Of a stretch of 9,971 nucleotides of DNA, positions 1 through 5,861 are shown piece after piece. The stretch is from positions 1-9,971 of the forward strand of contig QIKC01000103.1 in the NCBI GenBank assembly GCA_003232855.1, read 5' to 3'. This DNA is from Verrucomicrobiales bacterium. GTDB lineage: Bacteria > Verrucomicrobiota > Verrucomicrobiia > Verrucomicrobiales > DEV007. The translations under genes and the position numbers were made by a program. The notes under the pieces were generated by a model, which was not told where the DNA came from, did no database searches, and was given only the letters and a program-made list of their open reading frames with translations. Position 1 is the first letter of the stretch. Every line of letters begins with the position of its first letter.

Positions 1-70
1 CAGGGCTCACGCATACAGTAATTATGAAATTACTACTGGACCGATTCCATAACATCACTGAAGGTGGTGA

Positions 71-418
71 ATGGCTAAAAGAAAACGCAGTAAAACAGAG
101 AGTCTTGTCACGATCCTATCCTCCATCAAAGATCCCCGGGTGGAGAGGAGGAGGGAACACAAGCTCTGTGATATTCTCACCATCGGTCTCTGCAGCATGC
201 TCTGCGGGCAAAGCGATTTCACCGCGATGGCCGAGTTCGCACGTGCACGAGAAAAGTGGTTGAAGGGTTTCCTCGAATTACCGGGCGGCATCCCCAGCCA
301 CGACACCTTCGGGCGCGTGTTCGCAGCCATCGATCCTGACGAATTTCTCTCTGCGTTCATGCGCTGGACGTGGACGGTGCGCCTCGCGATCAAAGGGTGC
401 AAGTTCGCGTTCCAATAA
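71..418 (+). pseudogene. ISAs1-family transposase, N-terminal remnant
   Basis: This is the start of an ISAs1-type DDE transposase, which would cut and move its own insertion sequence. The 115 residues match the N-terminal region of that family as I know it: a KDPRVERRREHKL segment, a DILTIGLCSMLCG helix, and the hallmark GIPSHDTFGRVFAAIDPDEF near residues 74-93. Family members are usually about 350-400 residues, with catalytic Asp/Asp/Glu residues further on; none of that is present. Likeness fades after about residue 103 and the frame stops in AT-rich DNA, so the 3' two-thirds is deleted. The purine-rich AAGGTGGTGA just before the ATG is a credible ribosome binding site. Position 1 begins CAGGGCTCACGC, which might be the left terminal repeat, but no matching right end is visible. 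The remnant cannot transpose. Family call confident, exact IS unknown. Confidence 0.8.
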
Positions 419-440
419 TTCTGTAAATTCTGTAAATTCC
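417..440. repeat. 9-bp tandem repeat AATTCTGTA, about 2.7 copies
   Basis: AATTCTGTA occurs at 417-425 and again at 426-434, followed by a partial AATTCC. It starts at the stop codon of the transposase remnant and opens an AT-rich spacer of about 180 bp that runs up to the protease gene. It may mark the deletion scar of the insertion sequence. No function can be assigned. Confidence 0.6.
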
Positions 441-549
441 GTTTATTTTGTCAAAAAATCCGTCGTCAGCTTTAAATTACAAGATTTTAGTGACAGGGAC
501 TTGCCGGGTATTTGTCACCGCTTTAATCCTTTCAAATTTGAAAATGGGC

Positions 550-577
550 TTGCGTAGTAAAATACGGCAGCTATATT
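550..577 (+). promoter_or_regulatory. Candidate sigma70-type promoter for the C39-like protease
   Basis: TTGCGT (550-555) and TATATT (572-577) are separated by 16 bp, close to the -35/-10 consensus. They lie 24 bp before the ATG at 602, which would leave a very short 5' leader starting near 584. The 20 bases before that ATG contain no Shine-Dalgarno-like purine run. A 6-bp inverted repeat, GTGACA (490-495) and TGTCAC (513-518), lies a little further upstream and could be an operator, but such short repeats are common by chance. Confidence 0.35.
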
Positions 578-601
578 TTTCCTGTAAATAGCTCGTTTTT
601 T

Positions 602-1918
602 ATGAAATTGAATACCCTTTCGCTATTTTTTACTCTCGCCTTCCTTCCGTTTGCCCTTCCGTTTGCTGTACAAGCACAAGGTGACCAAGACGAGCGAGCC
701 ACACTTGGAACAATCCTCAGCAGTCCTGAGTTTTGGAAACTTTCCCAAGACGCGTTCATGGATCGTTATGACCATCTAGGGTTCCGTTGGACATCAGATA
801 CCAAAGACTCAGCTCGTATTTCGGGGGGAGTGGAAAAATTATCTGTCGAAGAAGGCGAAATCGGTGAAACCATCGTTACCTTTGCAGACGGGGTTCCGAA
901 ACAAGTCCAACTGTCCATATACAATCGCGGGGATGATGGGCTGATTAGCAACGCAGAAAAATTCAATGAGAAATTGCAGACGTGGAATAAAATAATAAGC
1001 GACATTAGCAATGTCAAACCTGAACGAAGATCGCGTAACAACAAATCCGCAGTTAAGACTTCCGGAGTTGTTTGGAGCACTCCAGATGTTGCTTATCTAC
1101 TTGAATACAGTGCTAGGAAAAGGCCTTTTCACGGTGAGTTTATTCGGTTGAGAGTGGCTCCGGTGGTGAAAAAAAGTTTTATGGAAGAGCGGCTCTCAGG
1201 CTCGGAGAAACGTGTAAAAAAATCCGACCTGCCGGCCAACGTTGTGCGTGAAGATGGCGACGTTTACATCAAGGGAATTCCCATGGTAGATCAGGGCCAG
1301 AAGGGATATTGCGTGGTCGCCGCCACAGCGAGAATGTTTGGCTATTATGGACTGCAAGTCGATCAGCATGAGATCGCGCAGATGGCCGGTTCATCTGCAA
1401 GCGGCGGCACGAATACAGATGCTATGATCGACGCACTCAAAAGCATTGTTGGTCGCTTCAAGATGCGCATCAAAACCCACAACGCCATGGACTATAAGGA
1501 TATGAGCGATCTGAGCGAAGACTACAACCGCATCGCCAAAAGGGCCGATGCTAAAGAAGTCCCCACGGGTTCCAGTGTGAATCATTGGCATAATTTTGAT
1601 TATTTCGACCCCGAAATTCTCAAAACCACCCGCCTCAGAAGCCGCAGTGGCATTAAAAAATTCGATGCCGAGATCATGCGTTCCATCAATGCCGGCATCC
1701 CTCTTTTATGGACAGTAACGCTTGGGATATACAAAGAACCCGTGCGTATTGATCAGAGCCGTGGTGGCCACATGCGGATGATCATCGGTTACAACACCGC
1801 CAAAAAAGAGATTATTTTTTCCGACACCTGGGGTGCCGGACACGAGAAGAAACACTGGGGCATCGAGGAAGCTTATTGTTCGACCAAAGGAATCTATTCC
1901 ATTCAACCGACGATGTAG
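602..1918 (+). CDS. Secreted C39-like (papain-fold) cysteine protease
   Basis: This 438-residue protein has a signal peptide: K2, a hydrophobic stretch to about residue 22, and a likely cleavage after VQA (residues 23-25), so it should act in the periplasm or outside the cell. The C-terminal half (about 219-436) is a Peptidase_C39_2-like papain fold. It shows the oxyanion glutamine and catalytic cysteine in DQGQKGYC (Q231 or Q233, C237), the histidine in RGGHMRMIIGY (H390) and the third catalytic residue in FSDTWG (D408). All key residues are intact, so I expect an active peptidase. Residues about 30-210 form a region I do not recognise, possibly a prodomain or substrate-binding module. No ABC transporter domain is attached, so it is not a bacteriocin exporter-type C39 enzyme. 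Substrate unknown. It stands alone, with a transposase remnant on one side and convergent ilvN on the other, and its GC content is visibly lower than that of the downstream genes. Confidence 0.8.
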   Translation: MKLNTLSLFFTLAFLPFALPFAVQAQGDQDERATLGTILSSPEFWKLSQDAFMDRYDHLGFRWTSDTKDSARISGGVEKLSVEEGEIGETIVTFADGVPKQVQLSIYNRGDDGLISNAEKFNEKLQTWNKIISDISNVKPERRSRNNKSAVKTSGVVWSTPDVAYLLEYSARKRPFHGEFIRLRVAPVVKKSFMEERLSGSEKRVKKSDLPANVVREDGDVYIKGIPMVDQGQKGYCVVAATARMFGYYGLQVDQHEIAQMAGSSASGGTNTDAMIDALKSIVGRFKMRIKTHNAMDYKDMSDLSEDYNRIAKRADAKEVPTGSSVNHWHNFDYFDPEILKTTRLRSRSGIKKFDAEIMRSINAGIPLLWTVTLGIYKEPVRIDQSRGGHMRMIIGYNTAKKEIIFSDTWGAGHEKKHWGIEEAYCSTKGIYSIQPTM

Positions 1919-2061
1919 TTTTCAAGACCGCTGTCTACTTCTACTGCGGCAACCTGAACACAGACCCTCTCGAACTCGTCACAAGGAAAATTTCAGTGAC
2001 AGGTAATTGCTACCGCTCCGGGCTGAGGCGGACGGAAAGGCTTTTCGTTTTACGTCGCTTT

Positions 2062-2604
2062 CTACGTCGCGGTGTCGCCTCGCGCCATGACCACTTTGCC
2101 GGTGCGTACGGTCTCGATGATCTCGAATTTGGAGAGGAGCTGCACGGCGGCGTCCACTTTGTCGGAGTCGCCGCTGACCATGGCGACCATTGACGTTTCG
2201 GTCAGATCGACGGTCTTGGCGTTGAAGTGTTCGAGGACTTGCAAGATTTCGGCGCGTTCAGTGGGGGCGCAGAGGATCTTGATGAGGGTGAGCTCTTTGG
2301 TGACGGAGTGGGCTTCCTGGTGCTCGTAGCAATGGATGACGTCGATGAGCTTGGTACACTGTTTGATGATTTGGTCGAGGCCGGCCGGGTCGCCGCTGAT
2401 GCCGAGGGTGAGCCGGGAGAACTGTGGGTCGCGGCCTTTGGAGACGACGACGGAGTCGAGGTTGTAGGCGCGGCGGGCGAATACCTGACAGATGCGCATG
2501 AGCACTCCGGGCTGGTTGTTGACCAACATGCTCAAGGTGTGGCCGCCGAGGATGTCGGGGCGCGGCGGGAGTTTGGTGTCGGTGGTGACGATTGTTTGGG
2601 ACAT
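2062..2604 (-). CDS. ilvN: Acetolactate synthase small (regulatory) subunit IlvN
   Basis: This is the regulatory subunit of acetohydroxyacid synthase. It binds the catalytic subunit, raises its activity and usually confers feedback inhibition by valine or other branched-chain amino acids. The 180-residue protein has the N-terminal ACT domain (about 22-96; HTLSMLVNNQPGVLMRI, then YNLDSVVVSKG), followed by the C-terminal domain with KELTLIKI and ERAEILQVLEHFNAK and ending near VVMARGD. Length fits the family (about 160-185). I chose the ATG at 2604. An in-frame TTG at 2622 would add six residues read from the repeat DNA and seems unlikely. No clear Shine-Dalgarno sequence precedes either. It lies 131 bp downstream of ilvB on the same strand and is probably cotranscribed. 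No convincing terminator follows the stop at 2062. Confidence 0.93.
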   Translation of the reverse strand: MSQTIVTTDTKLPPRPDILGGHTLSMLVNNQPGVLMRICQVFARRAYNLDSVVVSKGRDPQFSRLTLGISGDPAGLDQIIKQCTKLIDVIHCYEHQEAHSVTKELTLIKILCAPTERAEILQVLEHFNAKTVDLTETSMVAMVSGDSDKVDAAVQLLSKFEIIETVRTGKVVMARGDTAT

Positions 2605-2616
2605 GGTGGGGTTAAG

Positions 2617-2672
2617 AGTCAAGGGTCAAGGGTCAAGGGTCAAGGGTCAAGGGTCAAGGCTCAAGGGTCAAG
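2617..2672. repeat. Heptanucleotide tandem repeat (GGTCAAG)8 between ilvB and ilvN
   Basis: Eight uninterrupted 7-bp units fill 56 bp: AGTCAAG at 2617, five perfect GGTCAAG units from 2624, GCTCAAG at 2659 and GGTCAAG at 2666. A degenerate ninth unit follows (GGGGCAG, 2673-2679). On the transcribed (minus) strand it reads CTTGACC repeated. It ends 12 bp before the ilvN ATG, so it lies in the ilvB-ilvN intercistronic mRNA exactly where ribosomes would load. Period 7 is out of phase with codons, which supports a non-coding array. It resembles the short tandemly repeated repetitive (STRR) heptamers known from cyanobacteria in form, not in sequence. Confidence 0.95.
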
Positions 2673-2735
2673 GGGGCAGGAGTTAGGATCGAGCGGTGAT
2701 TGGCGAATTGGAGTTTCCTATTTTGAATGCTTCTT

Positions 2736-4463
2736 TTAGGTCGAGCCGACGGGTTTGGCCATTTTGTGCTTTGGGGGTTCGATGAGCATTTCTTCGAGGG
2801 TGGCGCCGGCGGGGATCATCGGGAAGACGTTTTCCGTTTTGATGCATTCGACGTTGATCACGCAGGGGCCGTCGTTGTAGTCGAGCGCTTTCTGTAGGAT
2901 TTTGCCGACGTCGGCGGGGCGTTTGATGTTGAAGCCTTTGACTCCGTAGGCTTCGGCGAGTTTGACGAAGTCGGGGTTGCCTTCGAGATCGACGCCGGAT
3001 TCGCGGTTGTCGAAGAAGAGTTCCTGCCACTGGCGCACCATGCCGAGGTAGTGGTTGTTGAGTACCAAGATTTTCACTGGCAGCTTGTGCAGGGCGGCGG
3101 TGGCTAACTCGCAGAGGGTCATTTGGTAGCCGCCGTCGCCGACTACGGCGATGACGGTTTTCCCTGGGCGCCCGAATTGGGCGCCGATGGCGGCGGGGAA
3201 ACCGAAGCCCATGGTGCCGGCGCCGCCGGAGCTGATCCAGTCGAAGGGGGCGGCGGTCTTATAGAACTGGGCGGCCCACATTTGGTGCTGGCCGACATCG
3301 GTGGTGACCACTGCGTCGCCGCCGGTGAGCTGGTAGATTTCGTCGAGCACCTGTTGCATGCGCAGGCCGCCTTGCTTGCGGTAGCCGAGGGGGAATTTTT
3401 TCTTGTAGCCGTCTAGCGTCGCCAGCCAGTCGGTGGTTTCGAGTGGGGCGATCTTCTCGTTGAGTTGGGTGAGGGCGACTTTGGCGTCGCCGATGATCGC
3501 CACGTCGGTGCGGATCATTTTGCCGATTTCGGAGGGGTCGATGTCGATGTGGATGATCTTGGCGCCGGAGCAGAATTTGTCGGCCTGGCCGATGATGCGG
3601 TCGTCGAAGCGCGAGCCGACGTTGATCAGGAGGTCGCATTCGCACACTGCTTTATTCGCGTAGGCGGTGCCGTGCATGCCGAGCATGCCGAGGGCGAGGT
3701 CGTGCGCTTCGGGGAATACGCCTTTGCCGAGCAGGGTATTGGTGACCGGGCAGTTGAGGGTGGTGGCCAGCTGCATGAGCTCGGCCTCGGCGCCGGCGAT
3801 CATGGCGCCGTGTCCGGCGAGGATGAGTGGCCGCTTGGCGTGGGAGATCAGTTCGGCGGCGGCGTCGACGGAGGCGCTGTCGATGGTGAAGGAGATCTCG
3901 GGTTTGTAGCCGGGGAGGTCGATTTCGGGATCGAGGTCGCCGGTGAAGGGGTCTTGGCTGACGTTTTTGGGGACGTCGATGAGCACTGGACCGGGGCGCC
4001 CGGTGGTGGCGATGTGGTAGGCTTCTTTGATGGCTTTAGGCAGCGCGTTGGTTTCGCGCACCAGCACGTTGTGTTTCACCACGGGGATGGTGATGCCGAA
4101 GGTGTCGGCTTCTTGGAACGCGTCTTTACCGAGCATCCAAGTGACCTGCTGGCCGGTGATGATGAGCATCGGGATCGAGTCCATCTGCGCGGTCATGATG
4201 CCGGTGATGGTGTTGCCGGCGCCCGGGCCGCTGGTGACGAGAACTGCGGCGGGTTTGCCGGTGGCGCGGGCGTAGCCGTCGGCCATGTGGCAGGCGCCTT
4301 GCTCGTGGCGGGAGAGGATGAACTTGATGTTCGAGTCGACTGTTTCGAGGGCGTCGAAAATCGGCAGTGCCGCGCCGCCTGAATAGCCAAAGATGTATTC
4401 TATCCCAAGCTTGTCCAAGGTGGTGATGATCGCCTGCGCTCCGTCCATTTCAGTTGTGCTCAT
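2736..4463 (-). CDS. ilvB: Acetolactate synthase large (catalytic) subunit IlvB
   Basis: This thiamine-diphosphate enzyme condenses two pyruvates to 2-acetolactate, or pyruvate with 2-oxobutyrate to 2-aceto-2-hydroxybutyrate, the first common step of valine, leucine and isoleucine synthesis in the cytosol. The 575 residues match the usual length. The N-terminal TPP-binding domain carries the catalytic glutamate in SRHEQGACHMADGYARATGK (E54). A central FAD-binding-type domain spans about 190-340 (SRFDDRIIG near 284-292). The C-terminal TPP domain has GDGGYQM (GDG 442-444) running to LNNHYLGMVRQWQELF (N469/N470), the classic metal/TPP motif of this family. Biosynthetic AHAS is favoured over catabolic AlsS by the ilvN partner just downstream. 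The ATG at 4463 has no purine-rich ribosome binding site. The leader 4464-4601 holds an 8-bp dyad. I saw no T-box or obvious leader peptide. Confidence 0.95.
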   Translation of the reverse strand: MSTTEMDGAQAIITTLDKLGIEYIFGYSGGAALPIFDALETVDSNIKFILSRHEQGACHMADGYARATGKPAAVLVTSGPGAGNTITGIMTAQMDSIPMLIITGQQVTWMLGKDAFQEADTFGITIPVVKHNVLVRETNALPKAIKEAYHIATTGRPGPVLIDVPKNVSQDPFTGDLDPEIDLPGYKPEISFTIDSASVDAAAELISHAKRPLILAGHGAMIAGAEAELMQLATTLNCPVTNTLLGKGVFPEAHDLALGMLGMHGTAYANKAVCECDLLINVGSRFDDRIIGQADKFCSGAKIIHIDIDPSEIGKMIRTDVAIIGDAKVALTQLNEKIAPLETTDWLATLDGYKKKFPLGYRKQGGLRMQQVLDEIYQLTGGDAVVTTDVGQHQMWAAQFYKTAAPFDWISSGGAGTMGFGFPAAIGAQFGRPGKTVIAVVGDGGYQMTLCELATAALHKLPVKILVLNNHYLGMVRQWQELFFDNRESGVDLEGNPDFVKLAEAYGVKGFNIKRPADVGKILQKALDYNDGPCVINVECIKTENVFPMIPAGATLEEMLIEPPKHKMAKPVGST

Positions 4464-4492
4464 AATATAATTGGGTCGAAAGTTGCCAAATT

Positions 4493-4528
4493 CTGGACAA
4501 CAGTCCGGTAAGTGGGAAGATTGTCCAG
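4493..4528. promoter_or_regulatory. 8-bp inverted repeat upstream of ilvB
   Basis: CTGGACAA (4493-4500) and TTGTCCAG (4521-4528) are perfect inverted copies separated by 20 bp, 30-65 bp before the ilvB start. The arm-to-arm centre spacing of 28 bp is nearly three helical turns, which suits two protein half-sites on one DNA face. It could also form an mRNA hairpin, but no U-run follows, so it is not a terminator. A perfect 8-bp dyad is unlikely but not very unlikely by chance in a leader this size, so the regulatory role is inference. Confidence 0.35.
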
Positions 4529-4601
4529 TGAAAATTGCCGAAAAATCCGCAAACGGCGTATTTTCGTGAGTTAGAGATTTGGAAAAATTGAAGAAATCGG
4601 A

Positions 4602-5072
4602 TCAACCGCGAAATTTGCCATGTGTCGAGGGAGGGGCGGGAAGGTCGGAGGGCGATTGGTTCCGTCGCCGGGAGCGAGATCGAGCGATGAAAAAGGCGAT
4701 CGCCATGCAGGTGGATATCACCCAGAGGGCAATTTTGACGGGCGAATTTTTCGCGGAATCGACGGGTAGCTCGTCGTCGGCGACAGGGGCTTCTTTGTTT
4801 GCGAGTTTTGCTGCGGCGTCGGGGAACAGGATGATTTCGGTGCCGTCTGCGGTCAGGCTGTGCTGGGCGATTTCCGGTTCGGGGAGGACGATCTCCCGAG
4901 GGGATGAGGTGACGGAAAGAGATAGCTCCGGCTGTTTCGCTACCAGCAGCCCCGTCTTTCGCGGGGCTGCGGTGTTCGCCTGTTTTTCCGCGGGTGCGGG
5001 TGCGGGTGCGGGGGATGGGGATTCGTTGGCAGCGGGTTTGGTTCCCGTTGGGGCGACGAATCCCCCGTTTAC
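4602..5072 (-). CDS. Proline/alanine-rich stalk plus membrane anchor; -1 frame continuation of the upstream secreted protein
   Basis: This open stretch has 156 codons. It opens (VNGGFVAPTG) exactly where the upstream gene stops, and no ATG, GTG or TTG codon occurs in frame until inside the membrane segment near its end. The only upstream start in frame is a GTG at 5222, which would read 50 Arg/His/Gln-rich residues that look like an out-of-frame shadow of the neighbour. Contents in order: a Pro/Ala-rich linker (PSPAPAPAPAEK), a segment of about 80 residues that I do not recognise (including LTADGTEIILFPDAAAKL), one transmembrane helix (PVKIALWVISTCMAIAFFIA), and a basic tail (RSRSRRR). That is a type I anchor with the basic tail inside the cell. 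Joined to the upstream product it makes a 354-residue protein with a signal peptide and a C-terminal anchor. Whether it is joined by programmed frameshifting or the break is a mutation or sequencing error cannot be decided here. Nothing in it suggests an enzyme. Confidence 0.55.
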   Translation of the reverse strand, partial: VNGGFVAPTGTKPAANESPSPAPAPAPAEKQANTAAPRKTGLLVAKQPELSLSVTSSPREIVLPEPEIAQHSLTADGTEIILFPDAAAKLANKEAPVADDELPVDSAKNSPVKIALWVISTCMAIAFFIARSRSRRRNQSPSDLPAPPSTHGKFRG

Positions 5073-5665
5073 TTTGGGGCGTTGGCGAGCGTCTTTACGA
5101 TGGGTTCCTGAGCGTTGAGCGTGACTTTCCAGTCGTCGTCGACTTTGATGAGGGAAACCAGATCGAGGGCGGAAATTTGCTTGTCGCTGTTGGAGTGTCG
5201 GGTGCGGACGAGGATGTGGCACATCTCGTTATTCTGAACCTTTTCCTCGGCGAGGCTCAGCAGCTTGACGGCGAGGGTGGCGAGGATTTGGTCGAGTTTG
5301 GCCTGATCGACGCTGAAGCGTTTTTGTATTCCTTTGTGGTAGAGGATGTAGAATTGTTTGGCGGACAGGGCTTCGACCTCTTTGAGGTTGGAGCAGTCCA
5401 GCCTGCGGACGTGGGCGATTTCTTCGTCGAGGGTGGCGGAGGCTTTGATGCGCAAAATGTAGCGACCCTTGAGCGATTCCAGCGAGGCGGGTTCGATCAG
5501 GTCGGCGGCCTTTTGCCAATTTTGTCCCATGGCACTGCGCAGGTAGCCGAAGGTCACCTGCGTGGCGGGGTGATCGTTGATCGTTTTATTTGCGTCCTGC
5601 GCCAGCGCGGTGGCGGGTATCAGAACGGATAGGGCTGCGAGTGTAGCGAAGCGAAATGCCTTCAT
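5069..5665 (-). CDS. Secreted protein of unknown function (possible NTF2-like fold)
   Basis: The 198 residues begin with a clear signal peptide (MKAFRFATLAALSVLIPATALA, cleavage after residue 22), so the mature protein is exported. The ATG at 5665 is preferred to an in-frame ATG at 5773 because the signal peptide starts there. The mature part has an early helix-rich segment (FGYLRSAMGQNWQKAADLI), a middle stretch with YILYHKGIQKRFSVDQAKLD, and a strand-like end (ALDLVSLIKVDDDWKVTL). This order of helices then strands, finishing on a K-V-D-D-D-W-K-V pattern, resembles small NTF2/SnoaL-type domains, but I do not recognise the family and offer that only as a guess. Cys91 and Cys149 could form a disulfide after export. 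It is transcribed away from the rhomboid gene. It stops at TAA directly after CCA AAG, and the -1 frame stays open for another 156 codons, so this may be the short form of a longer membrane-anchored protein. Confidence 0.7.
   Translation of the reverse strand: MKAFRFATLAALSVLIPATALAQDANKTINDHPATQVTFGYLRSAMGQNWQKAADLIEPASLESLKGRYILRIKASATLDEEIAHVRRLDCSNLKEVEALSAKQFYILYHKGIQKRFSVDQAKLDQILATLAVKLLSLAEEKVQNNEMCHILVRTRHSNSDKQISALDLVSLIKVDDDWKVTLNAQEPIVKTLANAPK
5072..5078 (-). promoter_or_regulatory. Candidate -1 ribosomal frameshift heptamer C CCA AAG
   Basis: On the minus strand the zero frame reads GCC CCA AAG TAA. The seven bases C CCA AAG fit the X XXY YYZ slippery pattern (CCC, AAA, G) and abut the stop codon, so a paused ribosome could slip back one base, read CCC AAA GTA and enter the downstream open frame. 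A modest hairpin is possible just downstream (GGGG pairing with CCCC a few bases later). C CCA AAG is not among the most efficient bacterial heptamers such as A AAA AAG, and the adjacent C4 and G5 runs are also typical places for indel errors. Confidence 0.4.
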
Positions 5666-5701
5666 ATGATGGGGTCCCGGGTCTGGCGGGGGGCCATCAT
5701 A
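5665..5701. promoter_or_regulatory. 8-bp inverted repeat at the start of the secreted-protein gene
   Basis: TATGATGG (5665-5672) and CCATCATA (5694-5701) are perfect inverted copies with a 21-bp GC-rich spacer. One arm reaches the first base of the start codon of the minus-strand gene. In its mRNA this would put a hairpin directly against the start site; as DNA it could be an operator in the 196-bp divergent region shared with the rhomboid gene. I see no convincing promoter hexamers in that region for either direction. Confidence 0.25.
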
Positions 5702-5861
5702 GACTCGCGTATCGGTGATGTCTAGGGCTGTGGGTGGCTGTCGGTTCGACAATCGCCGGACGCTGTGCTTCATTGGCCGCCCGGCGCGGCGCCCTCTGCT
5801 GCTATCGCCGCCTAAATTTTTATCACGACACGACCCTGTGGGATTATCCGACCGAGATTAT

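Noticed and set aside
489..2010. AGTGACAGG-type similarity at 489-504 and 1995-2010 flanking the protease gene, possibly a direct repeat from an insertion
   Set aside because: The match is 14 of 16 bases. Several pairs this good are expected by chance in 10 kb, and likeness does not extend without gaps.
1919..2061. Bidirectional terminator between the convergent protease and ilvN genes
   Set aside because: The only pairing (CCGCTC with GAGGCGG, 2012-2030) needs a bulge and is not followed by a T-run on either strand.
2605..2622. TTG at 2622 as the ilvN start
   Set aside because: It would extend the protein into repeat-derived sequence not seen in the family; the ATG at 2604 gives a normal N-terminus.
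2617..2679. CRISPR array
   Set aside because: Units are 7 bp and contiguous, with no spacers and no cas genes; it is a simple tandem repeat.
3465..4382. Long plus-strand open frame antisense to ilvB (305 codons, Gly/Asp/Val-rich)
   Set aside because: It is the mirror of a GC-rich conserved gene, with biased composition and no domain. ilvB on the other strand is unambiguous.
4537..4557. Terminator hairpin after the anchor segment, before ilvB
   Set aside because: Only a 4-bp stem (GCCG/CGGC) with a large loop and no proper U-run at the right place.
4579..5118. Plus-strand open frame over the stalk/anchor region
   Set aside because: Low-complexity Ser/Ala/Gly sequence with no start signal or domain. 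The minus-strand reading gives a coherent linker, membrane helix and basic tail.
4994..5632. Plus-strand open frame antisense to the secreted protein gene
   Set aside because: The minus strand carries a proper signal peptide and balanced composition; the plus-strand frame is Gly/Val/Phe-rich shadow.
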